Notes under the pieces: model-generated
Told to the model about the DNA's origin: nothing
Database searches by the model: none
Seen by the model: the letters and a program-made list of their open reading frames with translations, nothing else
NCBI RefSeq assembly: GCF_049803795.1
Contig: NZ_JBNAGJ010000005.1
Location: 258,963-322,962 of the forward strand
Direction of reading: 5' to 3'
Length of the DNA: 64,000 nucleotides
DNA from: Thalassobius sp002708925
GTDB lineage: Bacteria > Pseudomonadota > Alphaproteobacteria > Rhodobacterales > Rhodobacteraceae
Shown: positions 1 through 8,216 of the stretch, in pieces
How positions within the stretch are numbered: position 1 is the stretch's first letter
Layout: every line of letters begins with the position of its first letter
Made by a program: the position numbers and the translations under genes

Positions 1-1
1 G

Positions 2-1231
2 CGCAACGGATTTTACTTTATCTACGGGCTTGCCTCGCCCGAGGATGAGGACGCCAAGCGCCAGGTCGCGCAGATTCTGGCGGCGATGATCTATGGCTCG
101 GACGGGTTTTTCTTTGTCTATGACTATAACGGCACCAATCTGGTCAGCCCGCGCCAGACGGAATATATCGGCCGCAACTGGACCGGGCTGTCGGATTCGA
201 ACGGCACCCCCATCGTGGACAAGTTCATCGATCTGGCGCGCGGCGGGGCGGGCTGGCACGAATTTCTGTGGGAAAAACCCTCGACCGGGCAAGAGGCCGA
301 AATGGTCGCCTATGTTCTGGGGCTACAGGATTGGCAATGGGCGATCGGCACGGGCGTGTTCATCGACGACGTGAAGGCCAGCGTCGCCGCCGCCCGCGCC
401 GATGTCGAGGACCGCGTGCGCCGCACATTTTATTATATCGGGGTGATCACCTTTGCCGCGCTGATGCTGGTGTTCATTTCCGGCATGGCGCTGAACATCC
501 GCGAACGCCGGCTGGCCGATGCCAAGCTCAAACAGCTGACCCAGCGGGTGTTCGACGCCCAGGAAGAGGAACGCGGCCGCGTCGCGCGCGAATTGCATGA
601 CGGGATCAGTCAGAACCTGGTCGGGGTGCGCTATGCGCTGGACAGCGCCAGCCGGCGGCTCAGCCAGACCGACATGCGCGAGGATCGGGGCGTTGCCCTT
701 CTGGACCGCGGAATCGAGCACCTGTCAGGCGCCATCCAAGAGGTCCGCCGCATCAGCCGCGATCTGCGCCCCGGTGTGCTGGACGATCTGGGCCTGGGCC
801 CCGCCGTCAAATCCCTGACCGAGGATTTCAGCGCCCGCACCGGGATCACCGCCGATTTTTCGACCGTGGTGTTCCGCAACCGGCTGGATCAGGAATCCAA
901 GATTGCGCTGTACCGGATCGCCCAGGAGGCGCTGACCAACATCGAGCGCCACTCGGGCGCGACGCGGGTTTCAGTGGATCTGCGCGGCCACCGGACTGGC
1001 GCGACCTTGCAGATTCAGGATAATGGGTCGGGGATTGCGCAATCTGTTCTGTCAGAACGCGGCAAAGGAGGGCTTGGATTGCGCAACATGCAAGAACGGA
1101 TAGACCAGTTGGATGGGACTTTGACGATTTCCAGCACCCGCTCGGGCACGCTGATCGAGGCCCGCGTGCCCCTGTCGCACCTGCTGCCCCCCGAAGACGT
1201 CTCGGACACCAATAAGAAGGCCGCTGAATGA
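2..1231 (+). CDS. Cache-domain sensor histidine kinase, NarX/DegS type (5' end outside window)
   Basis: Membrane sensor kinase of a two-component system. The frame is open from base 2, so the N-terminus lies upstream; 409 residues are visible. The first ~125 visible residues form a single-Cache-like extracytoplasmic sensor (GFFFVYDYNG, then WAIGTGVFIDDV at its end). One membrane helix follows, coded at about 425-490. Next comes a HisKA_3 dimerisation domain with the phospho-acceptor His in RELHDGISQN (codon 596-598), and a HATPase with DNGSG and GGLGLRNMQERI. HisKA_3 kinases pair with LuxR-type regulators, and such a gene follows with a 4-base ATGA overlap. The ligand is unknown; Cache domains often sense small organic acids. 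Confidence 0.93.
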   Translation, partial: RNGFYFIYGLASPEDEDAKRQVAQILAAMIYGSDGFFFVYDYNGTNLVSPRQTEYIGRNWTGLSDSNGTPIVDKFIDLARGGAGWHEFLWEKPSTGQEAEMVAYVLGLQDWQWAIGTGVFIDDVKASVAAARADVEDRVRRTFYYIGVITFAALMLVFISGMALNIRERRLADAKLKQLTQRVFDAQEEERGRVARELHDGISQNLVGVRYALDSASRRLSQTDMREDRGVALLDRGIEHLSGAIQEVRRISRDLRPGVLDDLGLGPAVKSLTEDFSARTGITADFSTVVFRNRLDQESKIALYRIAQEALTNIERHSGATRVSVDLRGHRTGATLQIQDNGSGIAQSVLSERGKGGLGLRNMQERIDQLDGTLTISSTRSGTLIEARVPLSHLLPPEDVSDTNKKAAE

Positions 1232-1872
1232 ATACTCCGATCAAAGTCGTGATCGTGGACGATCACCCCATGGTGGCCGAAGGCATCCAGGCCGTGCTGG
1301 AATCCTATGACGATATCCAGGTGCTGTGCGCGCTGAAAACCGGCCGCGAGATCGTGGACCAGGCCGAGGCGCTGGCCGCGGATGTGATCCTGATGGACCT
1401 GAACATGCCCGAGATCGGCGGGCTGACCGCCACCGAGATGATCCTGGAGCAGCGCCCCGACACGCGTATCCTGATCCTGTCGATGCATGACAGCCCTGAA
1501 TATATTTCCTCGGCGCTGAGCCACGGGGCCAAGGGATATGTGCTGAAAGACGTGCCAACCGAAGAGATCAAGACCGCCATCGACACGGTGATGCGCGGCG
1601 AGCGGTATCTGTGCACGGGTGCCAAGGGATCCTTGCAGCCCGAGGGCGATGGCGCGCGCGAGCAGCTGACCGGGCGCGAGCAGACGGTGCTGCTGCAACT
1701 GGCGCAGGGAAAATCCAACAAAGAGGTTGCGCTGGCGCTGGATATCTCGGTGCGGACGGTGGAGACGCATCGCAAGAATATCAAACGCAAGCTTGGGATA
1801 TCCTCGACCGCGGGCCTGACACGCTATGCGCTGGAACACGGGGTGTTGCAGGGGACGGGTGTGAGCCTTTGA
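1228..1872 (+). CDS. NarL/FixJ-type LuxR-family response regulator
   Basis: Cytoplasmic transcription regulator, 214 aa, partner of the upstream kinase (start overlaps its stop by 4 bases). The receiver domain (residues ~5-120) has the acidic pair D11/D12, phospho-acceptor D57 in LMDLNMP and the conserved Lys in YVLKDV. The LuxR-type HTH follows at about 148-192 (LTGREQTVLLQLAQGKSNKE, then TVETHRKNIKRKL). Length and architecture are standard. Targets cannot be read from the sequence; the convergent PhoX gene downstream need not be related. Confidence 0.95.
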   Translation: MNTPIKVVIVDDHPMVAEGIQAVLESYDDIQVLCALKTGREIVDQAEALAADVILMDLNMPEIGGLTATEMILEQRPDTRILILSMHDSPEYISSALSHGAKGYVLKDVPTEEIKTAIDTVMRGERYLCTGAKGSLQPEGDGAREQLTGREQTVLLQLAQGKSNKEVALALDISVRTVETHRKNIKRKLGISSTAGLTRYALEHGVLQGTGVSL

Positions 1873-1881
1873 TCCGAAGGG

Positions 1882-1968
1882 GCGCGCCCTGACGGGCGCG
1901 CGCTGGATATCTCGGCATTCGGCCTAGCGGCCTGCTGCCTCGGGAAAGGGGGCGCTGGCGCGCCCCCT
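1882..1968. terminator. Two GC-rich hairpins between convergent genes
   Basis: Two perfect inverted repeats fill the gap between the response regulator and the PhoX gene: GCGCGCCC/GGGCGCGC (1882-1889 with 1894-1901) and AGGGGGCGC/GCGCCCCCT (1947-1955 with 1960-1968). Neither has a clear T-run, so they are probably weak or Rho-assisted bidirectional terminators. Confidence 0.5.
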
Positions 1969-1983
1969 GCCCTTGCTGATCGG

Positions 1984-3852
1984 TTAGCCGATCATTTCGC
2001 CATCTTTGCGCCAGACCGACACGACCGAGGAACGGGGTTTGCCGTTGCCATCGGGCCATTGGCCGCCCGGGTGCTGTACGCCGACAAAGGCCACTTTCTT
2101 GTCCGCCGACCAGCACAGGCCGGTGACTTCGGCGCCTTTGGGGACGGTCATGAAGCGGGCGATCTCACCGGTTTCGGGGTTGCCCACCAGCATCTGGTTA
2201 TTGCCCATGCCGGCGAATTCGCCTTCGTTGCTGTCTTTGCCGTCGGTCTGGATCCACAGCATCCCGTCGGACGAGAACGCCATGCCATCGGGCGAGTTGA
2301 ACATGTTGCCCGCGTTGATATTGTCCGAGCCCGCATAGGCGTTGTTATAGACGGTCGGGTTGCCCGCCATCACGTAAAGATCCCAGGTGAAGCTGTCTGC
2401 GGCGTGGTTTTCATCCGCCGGGGTCCAGCGCACGATCTGACCGTAGTTGTTGGTCTCACGCGGGTTGGGGCCGTTAACGGAGATGTCATCGCCGCCCTTG
2501 TTGGGCTTCTTGCCGCGGTTTTTGTTGTTGGTCAGGGCGCAGTATGCCTCGGGTTTCAGCGGGTTGGCGGCGACCCATTCGGGGCGGTCCATGGTGGTGC
2601 CTTTGACGGCCGAGGCGCCCATACGGGTGAAGGCCAGGATTTCAGCGGCGGACATGCCGGTGGTTTCCGGGGTCAGGGCCAGCCATTCGCCGGTCTGGTC
2701 GTCGTTGAACTTGGCCACATAGAGCGTGCCGTCGTCCAGCAGGCCTTCGGTGCTGCCACCGGGCGTGTAGGTGCCGGTCGAGACATAACGGTACAGATAT
2801 TCGCCGCGTTCGTCATCGCCCAGATAGACCACGATACGGCCGTCCTTGGCGTGGACCATTTCGGCGTTTTCGTGCTTGAACCGGCCCAGAGCGGTGCGTT
2901 TCACCGGGGTGCTGGTGGGATCGGTGGGGTCAATCTCGGTGATGAAACCGTGGCGGTGGGGCTCGTTCGGTTCATTCGAGATGTCATAGCGCGGGTCGAA
3001 CTTTTCATAGGCATAGCGGCCCTGCCCGCCGATACCATAGCGTTTGTAGCCCTCGCCCGCGGGCATGTCGCCCGTCGCGCCGAAATAGCCGTTAAAGTTT
3101 TCCTCGCAGGTCAGATAGGTGCCCCACAGCGTCTTACCCGAGCCGCAGTTGTTCATCGTGCCCAGAACGGTGCGGCCTTCGGGATCGGCCTTGGTTTTCA
3201 CCAGATCGTGCCCCGCCAGAGGCCCCGCCAGAACCATCGGAGTTTCATGGGTGATGCGGCGATTATAAGGGCTGTCCAGCACAACCTGATAGCCATTGCC
3301 GCTGTCGGCCACTTCCATCACGGTGACACCTTGCAGGTTTTTCAGCAGGTTCACCTCATCGGCGCTGCGCGGGGTGCCCGCAGCCTCGGCCGGCAGGTTG
3401 ATCTTGGGGTTCACATATTCCGAGTTCACCGCGATCAGCTGTTTGCCGTCTACCTCGAACAGCTCCATCCCGTCGGTGTTTTCGCCGAATACCTTGTCCG
3501 ACATGTCCACCGAAACGCCGGTTTCGGGCGAATAGGCGCCCTCGGCCTCGGAAAACAGCGCATCGCCCCAGCGGGTCAGCACCTTCCAGTCATAGCCTTC
3601 GGGCACGTGGATGTCGTAATCGGTGGCAATGTCGATGGGCTGGAAGTTGAACCCGTTGGTCATCGCCGCCGCGCTGTCCAGCAGGCCCGCGCCAAACACA
3701 GCCGCACCCGAGCCAAAGGCCAGCGCCCCGCCCAGGAACCCACGGCGCGAGATCGCGCGGTCCACCACGGCATCAAAGCCGTTTTCCGCCGGGCGCGGAT
3801 CGCGCATTTCGTCAAATTCATCCCAGGACAGATCGCTGCTGTCGTTTTGCAT
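1984..3852 (-). CDS. phoX: PhoX-family (DUF839) Tat-exported phosphatase
   Basis: Probable periplasmic calcium-dependent alkaline phosphatase, 622 aa. An unusually long N-region (about 35 residues) precedes a Tat signal with ISRRGFLGG (twin Arg at 36-37) and a hydrophobic stretch ending at SAAA, typical of PhoX. The rest matches a DUF839 beta-propeller (NCGSGKTLWGTYLTCEENFN, DGMAFSSDGMLWIQTDGK). PhoX cleaves phosphomonoesters under phosphate limitation. Monocistronic, convergent with the regulator gene. A GTGACA half-site upstream (about 3940) is only a weak Pho-box candidate. The family also holds proteins of unproven activity, so the substrate is inferred. Confidence 0.85.
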   Translation of the reverse strand: MQNDSSDLSWDEFDEMRDPRPAENGFDAVVDRAISRRGFLGGALAFGSGAAVFGAGLLDSAAAMTNGFNFQPIDIATDYDIHVPEGYDWKVLTRWGDALFSEAEGAYSPETGVSVDMSDKVFGENTDGMELFEVDGKQLIAVNSEYVNPKINLPAEAAGTPRSADEVNLLKNLQGVTVMEVADSGNGYQVVLDSPYNRRITHETPMVLAGPLAGHDLVKTKADPEGRTVLGTMNNCGSGKTLWGTYLTCEENFNGYFGATGDMPAGEGYKRYGIGGQGRYAYEKFDPRYDISNEPNEPHRHGFITEIDPTDPTSTPVKRTALGRFKHENAEMVHAKDGRIVVYLGDDERGEYLYRYVSTGTYTPGGSTEGLLDDGTLYVAKFNDDQTGEWLALTPETTGMSAAEILAFTRMGASAVKGTTMDRPEWVAANPLKPEAYCALTNNKNRGKKPNKGGDDISVNGPNPRETNNYGQIVRWTPADENHAADSFTWDLYVMAGNPTVYNNAYAGSDNINAGNMFNSPDGMAFSSDGMLWIQTDGKDSNEGEFAGMGNNQMLVGNPETGEIARFMTVPKGAEVTGLCWSADKKVAFVGVQHPGGQWPDGNGKPRSSVVSVWRKDGEMIG

Positions 3853-4149
3853 GGCTCGTCTCTCTTGCTATGTATGAGGTTCAAACTTGAAGGGCCCAGA
3901 CTGCCCGGCCCCATCCTGACCGACAGGTCGCGCGTTTTCGTGACAAAGATGTAAAGCAAATATGAAGACTATCTAACAGAGCGCCGCCCCACGCGTAAAT
4001 CCGCACACAGGCTGCCCCTGAGGCAAATCAGCAGGAAAAGCGTCAGAAACCCCGCCCATTTTTTCGCTTTGTTGCGCAAAAAATAATGAAATCGCAATTT
4101 TCGCAAAGATTTTACACCAGAAATGTTCGGCAAAGGTGTGTTTTCGCGG

Positions 4150-4178
4150 TTGACGCTCCTGTTCTGCGCTCCTAATGT
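4150..4178 (+). promoter_or_regulatory. Predicted sigma-70 promoter of the ilv operon
   Basis: TTGACG (4150-4155) and TAATGT (4173-4178) are separated by exactly 17 bases. The predicted start near 4185 lies just before a strong AAGGAG (4191-4196) that serves the leader peptide. The upstream 4060-4140 stretch is AT-rich and could act as an UP element. Confidence 0.7.
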
Positions 4179-4203
4179 CGCGCTCGCACGAAGGAGCCTT
4201 TGG

Positions 4204-4251
4204 ATGAGCACGCTAGTCGTAATCGTAGGTAGATGGCGCATGGGCCGGTAA
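4204..4251 (+). CDS. ilv leader peptide (attenuator), MSTLVVIVGRWRMGR
   Basis: A 15-residue ORF with AAGGAG seven bases before its ATG. Residues 4-8 are LVVIV: five consecutive branched-chain codons (CTA GTC GTA ATC GTA), some probably rare in this GC-rich genome. It stops at 4251, before an alternative hairpin pair that ends in an intrinsic terminator. This is the layout of a ribosome-mediated attenuator responding to charged Leu, Val and Ile tRNAs, upstream of acetolactate synthase. The branched codons, strong SD and well-placed promoter make chance unlikely. Confidence 0.82.
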   Translation: MSTLVVIVGRWRMGR

Positions 4252-4307
4252 CGGACACCATAACGGTACCCCATGCGCCCCCGACTGAACATCGGGGGCT
4301 TTTCTTT
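4235..4307 (+). promoter_or_regulatory. ilvBH transcription attenuator (anti-terminator / terminator pair)
   Basis: Two mutually exclusive pairings are visible. GGCGCATGGG (4235-4244) pairs perfectly with CCCATGCGCC (4270-4279). The second arm of that stem overlaps the 5' arm of a terminator, GCCCCCGA (4277-4284) with TCGGGGGC (4292-4299), followed by TTTTCTTT. A ribosome stalled on the LVVIV codons would leave 4235-4244 free for the anti-terminator; a ribosome reaching the stop would cover it and allow termination. Confidence 0.75.
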
Positions 4308-4343
4308 GGCAGATACAGTGACGTCGTAAACGGAGCAAACAAG

Positions 4344-6098
4344 ATGACACGTCAAATGACCGGAGCGAAAATGGTAGTTCAAGCCCTCAAGGATCAGGGT
4401 GTGGACGTCGTATTCGGATACCCCGGTGGCGCTGTGCTACCGATTTACGATGAGATTTTTCAGCAAAATGACATCCGTCACATTCTGGTGCGCCACGAAC
4501 AGGGCGCGGTGCACGCCGCCGAGGGCTATGCCCGCTCGACCGGGAAACCGGGCTGCGTTCTGGTGACCTCGGGGCCTGGGGCCACCAATGCGGTGACCGG
4601 GCTGACCGATGCGCTGCTGGACAGCATCCCGATTGTTGTGCTGACCGGCCAGGTGCCGACCTTCATGATCGGCTCGGACGCCTTCCAAGAGGCGGACACG
4701 GTGGGCATCACCCGCTCGTGCACGAAACATAACTGGCTGGTCAAGGAAACCGATCAGCTGGCCGCCACCCTGCACGAGGCCTTTCACGTTGCCACCTCGG
4801 GCCGCCCTGGCCCGGTGCTGATCGACATTCCCAAGGACGTGCAATTCGCCACCGGCGAATATACCGCCCCGCAGAAGGTCTCGACCAGCCGCTACAAACC
4901 GCAGGTCAAAGGCGACATGGAGGCCATCACCGAGCTGGTCGCCGCGATTGAGACCGCAAAGAAGCCGGTTTTCTATACCGGCGGCGGGGTGATCAACTCG
5001 GGCCCCGCGGCCAGCACCCTGCTGCGCGAACTGGTGGAACAGACCGGATTTCCAATCACCAGCACGCTGATGGGCCTGGGGGCCTACCCGGCCTCGGGCG
5101 ATAAATGGCTGGGGATGCTGGGGATGCACGGCCTGTACGAGGCCAACATGGCGATGCACGACTGCGACCTGATGATCAACATCGGCGCGCGGTTCGATGA
5201 CCGGATCACCGGCCGCATCGACGCGTTCAGCCCAGGCTCGGTCAAGGCGCATATCGACATTGACCCGTCCTCGATCAACAAGGTGATCCGCGTGGACATC
5301 CCGATTGTCGGCGATGTGGCCCATGTGCTGGAGGACATCCTGAAAGTCTGGAAAGCCCGTGGACGCCAGACCGACAAGGCCGCGCTGAGCGAATGGTGGA
5401 AACAGCTGGACGCGTGGAAATCGGTGAAATGCCTGACCTACAAGGGCTCGGACAAGATCATCAAACCGCAATACGCGCTGGAACGGCTGGAGGCCCTGAC
5501 CAAGGACCACGACCGCTATATCTGCACCGAGGTCGGCCAGCACCAGATGTGGGCCGCGCAGTTCCTGGGCTTTGACGATCCCAACCGCTGGATGACCTCG
5601 GGCGGTCTGGGCACGATGGGCTATGGCACGCCGGCCTCGATCGGGGTGCAGATGGCGCATCGTGACAGCCTGGTGATCAACGTCGCGGGCGAGGCCAGCT
5701 GGCTGATGAACATGCAGGAAATGGGCACCGCCGTTCAGTTCCGCCTGCCGGTGAAACAGTTCATCCTGAACAACGAACGCCTGGGCATGGTCCGCCAGTG
5801 GCAGGAACTGCTGCATGGCGAGCGCTACTCGCATTCGTGGTCCGAGGCCCTGCCCGATTTCGTCAAGCTGGCCGAGGCCTTTGGCGCCAAGGGCATCTAT
5901 TGCGACAACCCCGACGATCTGGATGACGCCATCCTGGAGATGATCAACTATGACGGGCCGGTGATCTTCGATTGCCTGGTGGAAAAGCACGAAAACTGCT
6001 TCCCGATGATCCCGTCGGGCGCGCCGCATAATGAAATGCTGATGGGCGATGCCAACACCCAGGACGCCATCGGCAAAACCGGCGCCGTTCTGGTGTGA
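4344..6098 (+). CDS. ilvB: Acetolactate synthase large (catalytic) subunit
   Basis: Thiamine-diphosphate enzyme, 584 aa, condensing two pyruvates (or pyruvate and 2-oxobutyrate) in the first step of Val/Leu/Ile synthesis. The start at 4344 (MTRQMTGAKMV) is preferred over an in-frame ATG at 4233, because 4233 lies inside the leader and attenuator. The N-terminal TPP domain has FGYPGGAVLP and the catalytic Glu of VRHEQGAVHAAEG (residue 52). A central FAD/NAD-like domain and a C-terminal TPP domain (GLGTMGYGTPASIG) follow. The metal-binding GDG motif reads AGEASWLMNMQE, a D-to-E and G-to-A variation. Forms an operon with ilvH. Confidence 0.95.
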   Translation: MTRQMTGAKMVVQALKDQGVDVVFGYPGGAVLPIYDEIFQQNDIRHILVRHEQGAVHAAEGYARSTGKPGCVLVTSGPGATNAVTGLTDALLDSIPIVVLTGQVPTFMIGSDAFQEADTVGITRSCTKHNWLVKETDQLAATLHEAFHVATSGRPGPVLIDIPKDVQFATGEYTAPQKVSTSRYKPQVKGDMEAITELVAAIETAKKPVFYTGGGVINSGPAASTLLRELVEQTGFPITSTLMGLGAYPASGDKWLGMLGMHGLYEANMAMHDCDLMINIGARFDDRITGRIDAFSPGSVKAHIDIDPSSINKVIRVDIPIVGDVAHVLEDILKVWKARGRQTDKAALSEWWKQLDAWKSVKCLTYKGSDKIIKPQYALERLEALTKDHDRYICTEVGQHQMWAAQFLGFDDPNRWMTSGGLGTMGYGTPASIGVQMAHRDSLVINVAGEASWLMNMQEMGTAVQFRLPVKQFILNNERLGMVRQWQELLHGERYSHSWSEALPDFVKLAEAFGAKGIYCDNPDDLDDAILEMINYDGPVIFDCLVEKHENCFPMIPSGAPHNEMLMGDANTQDAIGKTGAVLV

Positions 6099-6157
6099 TG
6101 AGCCTCGGGGGGCCCAGCGTCCCCCGCCCCCAAAGGATAGAAAAGAAGAGAAACGAC

Positions 6158-6718
6158 ATGTCTGCTCTACAAATCAAAAAAGGCTCGTCCAAGCATTCCG
6201 CCTATAACCTGCGGCCCAATTTTTCCGATGTCAGCGAAAAGCACACTCTGGCCGTCATCGTGGATAACGAGGCCGGGGTTCTGGCCCGCGTCATCGGCCT
6301 GTTTGGCGCGCGCGGCTATAACATCGACAGCCTGACCGTGGCCGAGATCGACCACGCGGGCCATCGTTCCCGCATCACCATCGTCACCACCGGCACGCCG
6401 CAGGTGATCGAACAGATCAAGGCGCAGCTGGGCCGCATCGTGCCCGTGCACGAGGTCCATGACCTGACCGTCGAGGGCGACGCGGTGGAACGCGAGCTGG
6501 CGCTGATCAAGGTCCAGGGCGAAGGCGACAAACGGGTCGAGGCCCTGCGTCTGGCCGATATTTTCCGCGCCAATGCGGTGGACAGCACGCTGGGCAGCTT
6601 TGTCTTTGAAATCACCGGCACGCCCGAGAAAATCGACGCCTTTGCCGATCTGATGCGCCCTCTGGGCCTGGTCGAGGTGGCGCGCACCGGCGTGGCCGCC
6701 CTGTCGCGCGGGCTGTAA
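6158..6718 (+). CDS. ilvH: Acetolactate synthase small (regulatory) subunit
   Basis: Regulatory ACT-domain subunit, 186 aa, giving valine feedback control of IlvB. The ATG at 6158 (MSALQIKKGSSKH) gives the usual alphaproteobacterial length; an in-frame ATG at 6095 would overlap the ilvB stop and add a low-complexity tail. ACT domain at about 26-100 (HTLAVIVDNEAGVLARVIGL, then GYNIDSLTVAE), C-terminal domain with VEVARTGVAALSRGL. Lies 59 bases after ilvB and is followed by an intrinsic terminator. Confidence 0.95.
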   Translation: MSALQIKKGSSKHSAYNLRPNFSDVSEKHTLAVIVDNEAGVLARVIGLFGARGYNIDSLTVAEIDHAGHRSRITIVTTGTPQVIEQIKAQLGRIVPVHEVHDLTVEGDAVERELALIKVQGEGDKRVEALRLADIFRANAVDSTLGSFVFEITGTPEKIDAFADLMRPLGLVEVARTGVAALSRGL

Positions 6719-6736
6719 TTCTTCCCGCTAAATTTG

Positions 6737-6768
6737 CCGCCCCCCGGAATGCCCGTTCCGGGGGGCGG
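6737..6768 (+). terminator. ilvBH intrinsic terminator
   Basis: A 13-bp perfect stem (CCGCCCCCCGGAA at 6737-6749 with TTCCGGGGGGCGG at 6756-6768) with a 6-base loop, followed by TGTCGTTTTAGC. It also faces the convergent EF-hand gene. Confidence 0.8.
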
Positions 6769-6775
6769 TGTCGTT

Positions 6776-7018
6776 TTAGCTCTGCTGCGGCAGCAGGCCC
6801 GCCTCGACCATTGCGGCGGCCTCGGCGGCGTCCAGCAGACCATCGGCCGAGATGTCATAGCCGTTGAACACGTCCTGAGTAACGGCATCGGACACGGCCT
6901 GCACCTCTTGCAGGCTGTAGGCGCCATCCCCATCCGTATCAATGGCGGCGTCGATGCCTTCGGCCCACAGCGGAGTTGCCAGAGTGACAGCGGCAGCGGC
7001 GATCATGTATTTGGTCAT
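6776..7018 (-). CDS. Small exported EF-hand protein
   Basis: 80 aa. The start at 7018 (MTKYMIAAAAVTLATPLWAEG) is set by AAAGGA upstream and gives a clean Sec signal peptide ending at about LWA. One canonical EF-hand calcium loop follows, DTDGDGAYSLQE (residues ~28-39). A second helix-loop-helix, YDISADGLLDAAEA, is a degenerate loop (D-x-S-x-D-G). Probably a periplasmic calcium-binding protein; no partner is evident. Paired EF-hand mini-proteins like this are common in Rhodobacterales. Confidence 0.8.
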   Translation of the reverse strand: MTKYMIAAAAVTLATPLWAEGIDAAIDTDGDGAYSLQEVQAVSDAVTQDVFNGYDISADGLLDAAEAAAMVEAGLLPQQS

Positions 7019-7216
7019 TTTCAGGGTCCTTTCCGGTTTTAACGCAGCGCGTCTGTGCGCTGTACACAGACCATGCCCCCCACGCGCAGATGCCGGAACC
7101 TCGGGCGGTTTAGCCCCCGTTTTCCAGCGCACATTCGCGTGAATTGCCCCTGCGGCTCGGCAAGGAAAGGACCAGAAAAACCCCCGCGCGGCCGCTTGCC
7201 TGCTGCCCGGCCCCGA

Positions 7217-7245
7217 AACAGCAAAACGCCGCCCAGTTCGGCGGC
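7217..7245 (-). terminator. Intrinsic terminator of the DUF2189-type gene
   Basis: On the - strand, GCCGCC (7245-7240) and GGCGGC (7233-7228) form a stem with a 6-base loop, followed by GTTTTGCTGTTT. Confidence 0.6.
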
Positions 7246-7286
7246 ATTTCCCTCATAAGCTGAATTTTGCCAGATCTGCTGCCCGA

Positions 7287-8084
7287 TCAGGATTCGGATT
7301 CGGGCTGCGCCTCGGCAGCTTCGATCAGCAGATGATAGAGGTGCCAGGTTGCGTGCCCCAACAAGGGCAGCACCACATAGAGCCCCAAAAACCCCGGCAG
7401 CATCCCCAGAAACGTCACCACCGCGATGAACACGGCCCAGACCAGCATCGGCACGGGATTTTGCGCGACGGTCTGAAAGCTGGTGATCATGGCGGTGACG
7501 AAATCGACCTCGCGGTCCAGCAGCATCGGCAGGCTGATCACCGTGATCATATACAGCAGCAAGGCAAACAGCGCCCCCACAACCGTGCCCACCGCCAGCA
7601 TCATCAGGCCATTCGCGGTCAGGTACACCTCGAAGGACGAGGACACATTGGTCATCGTGCTCAGCCCCAGAAACAGCGCAAAAATCATATGAGCGATGAA
7701 AAACCAGAACAAAAACATAAAGATAACGATAGCGCAGATCGAAGGCAGCTGCCGTTTGGACTGCATCATCACCACGCCGAAAATCTGGTACAGGTCCATC
7801 GCGCGCCCCTGCTGGATGCGCCGGCTGACCTCGTACAGACCGACCGCCGCGAAGGGCCCGATCAGCGGGAATCCAACGGCCGCAAAGATCAGCCAATAGG
7901 ATTTTCCGGTGGCAACCGTGATCCAGGCAAAGATCAGCCCCAGCCCCACATAGACCGACGAGAACACAAATCCGAACCCCGGCGCGCGCTTCATATCGGC
8001 CCAGGCGCGGCGCAGCGCCTCTTTGAGCATATCAAGATTGGCACGCCCGAATTCAGGCGCCCCGTGCTCCAGCACGTAGGGCAT
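7287..8084 (-). CDS. DUF2189-like multi-pass inner-membrane protein
   Basis: 265 aa. The start at 8084 (MPYVLEHGAPEFG) is fixed by GGGAGGAG just upstream. About six hydrophobic segments are visible (for example GFVFSSVYVGLGLIFAWITV, WLIFAAVGFPLIGPFAAVGL, IFMFLFWFFIAHMIFALFLG). The arrangement of an N-terminal soluble arm, SRRIQQGRAMDL and paired long hydrophobic helices fits the DUF2189 family of uncharacterised membrane proteins. Monocistronic, terminator downstream. Function unknown; the family assignment is from memory of its pattern. Confidence 0.75.
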   Translation of the reverse strand: MPYVLEHGAPEFGRANLDMLKEALRRAWADMKRAPGFGFVFSSVYVGLGLIFAWITVATGKSYWLIFAAVGFPLIGPFAAVGLYEVSRRIQQGRAMDLYQIFGVVMMQSKRQLPSICAIVIFMFLFWFFIAHMIFALFLGLSTMTNVSSSFEVYLTANGLMMLAVGTVVGALFALLLYMITVISLPMLLDREVDFVTAMITSFQTVAQNPVPMLVWAVFIAVVTFLGMLPGFLGLYVVLPLLGHATWHLYHLLIEAAEAQPESES

Positions 8085-8216
8085 ACACTCCTCCCAGAAA
8101 TATATTCCTATTTCAGAGTATGGGAGCGGGTTTTGACGCATAAATCAAGCGCCAGGGCTGCCCGGTGACTGATAAAATGCCGCAAAACGCGTTTTCGCGC
8201 CGCAGGTACGTGGGGG

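Noticed and set aside
2059..3954. 631-codon open frame antisense to the PhoX gene
   Set aside because: Same codon-register shadow that GC-rich genes often cast; no ribosome site and no domain, while the opposite strand has a Tat signal and DUF839 motifs.
3935..3960. Pho box upstream of the PhoX-like gene
   Set aside because: Only one half-site (GTGACA) is recognisable; the second repeat does not match, so it is not reported as a feature.
4233..4343. N-terminal extension of ilvB by 37 codons
   Set aside because: It would be translated from within the attenuator; ATG 4344 gives the family's usual length and the region is better explained as leader and hairpins.
4437..6029. 530-codon frame antisense to ilvB
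   Set aside because: Shadow of a strongly conserved enzyme; composition dominated by His/Gln/Arg typical of complementary translation.
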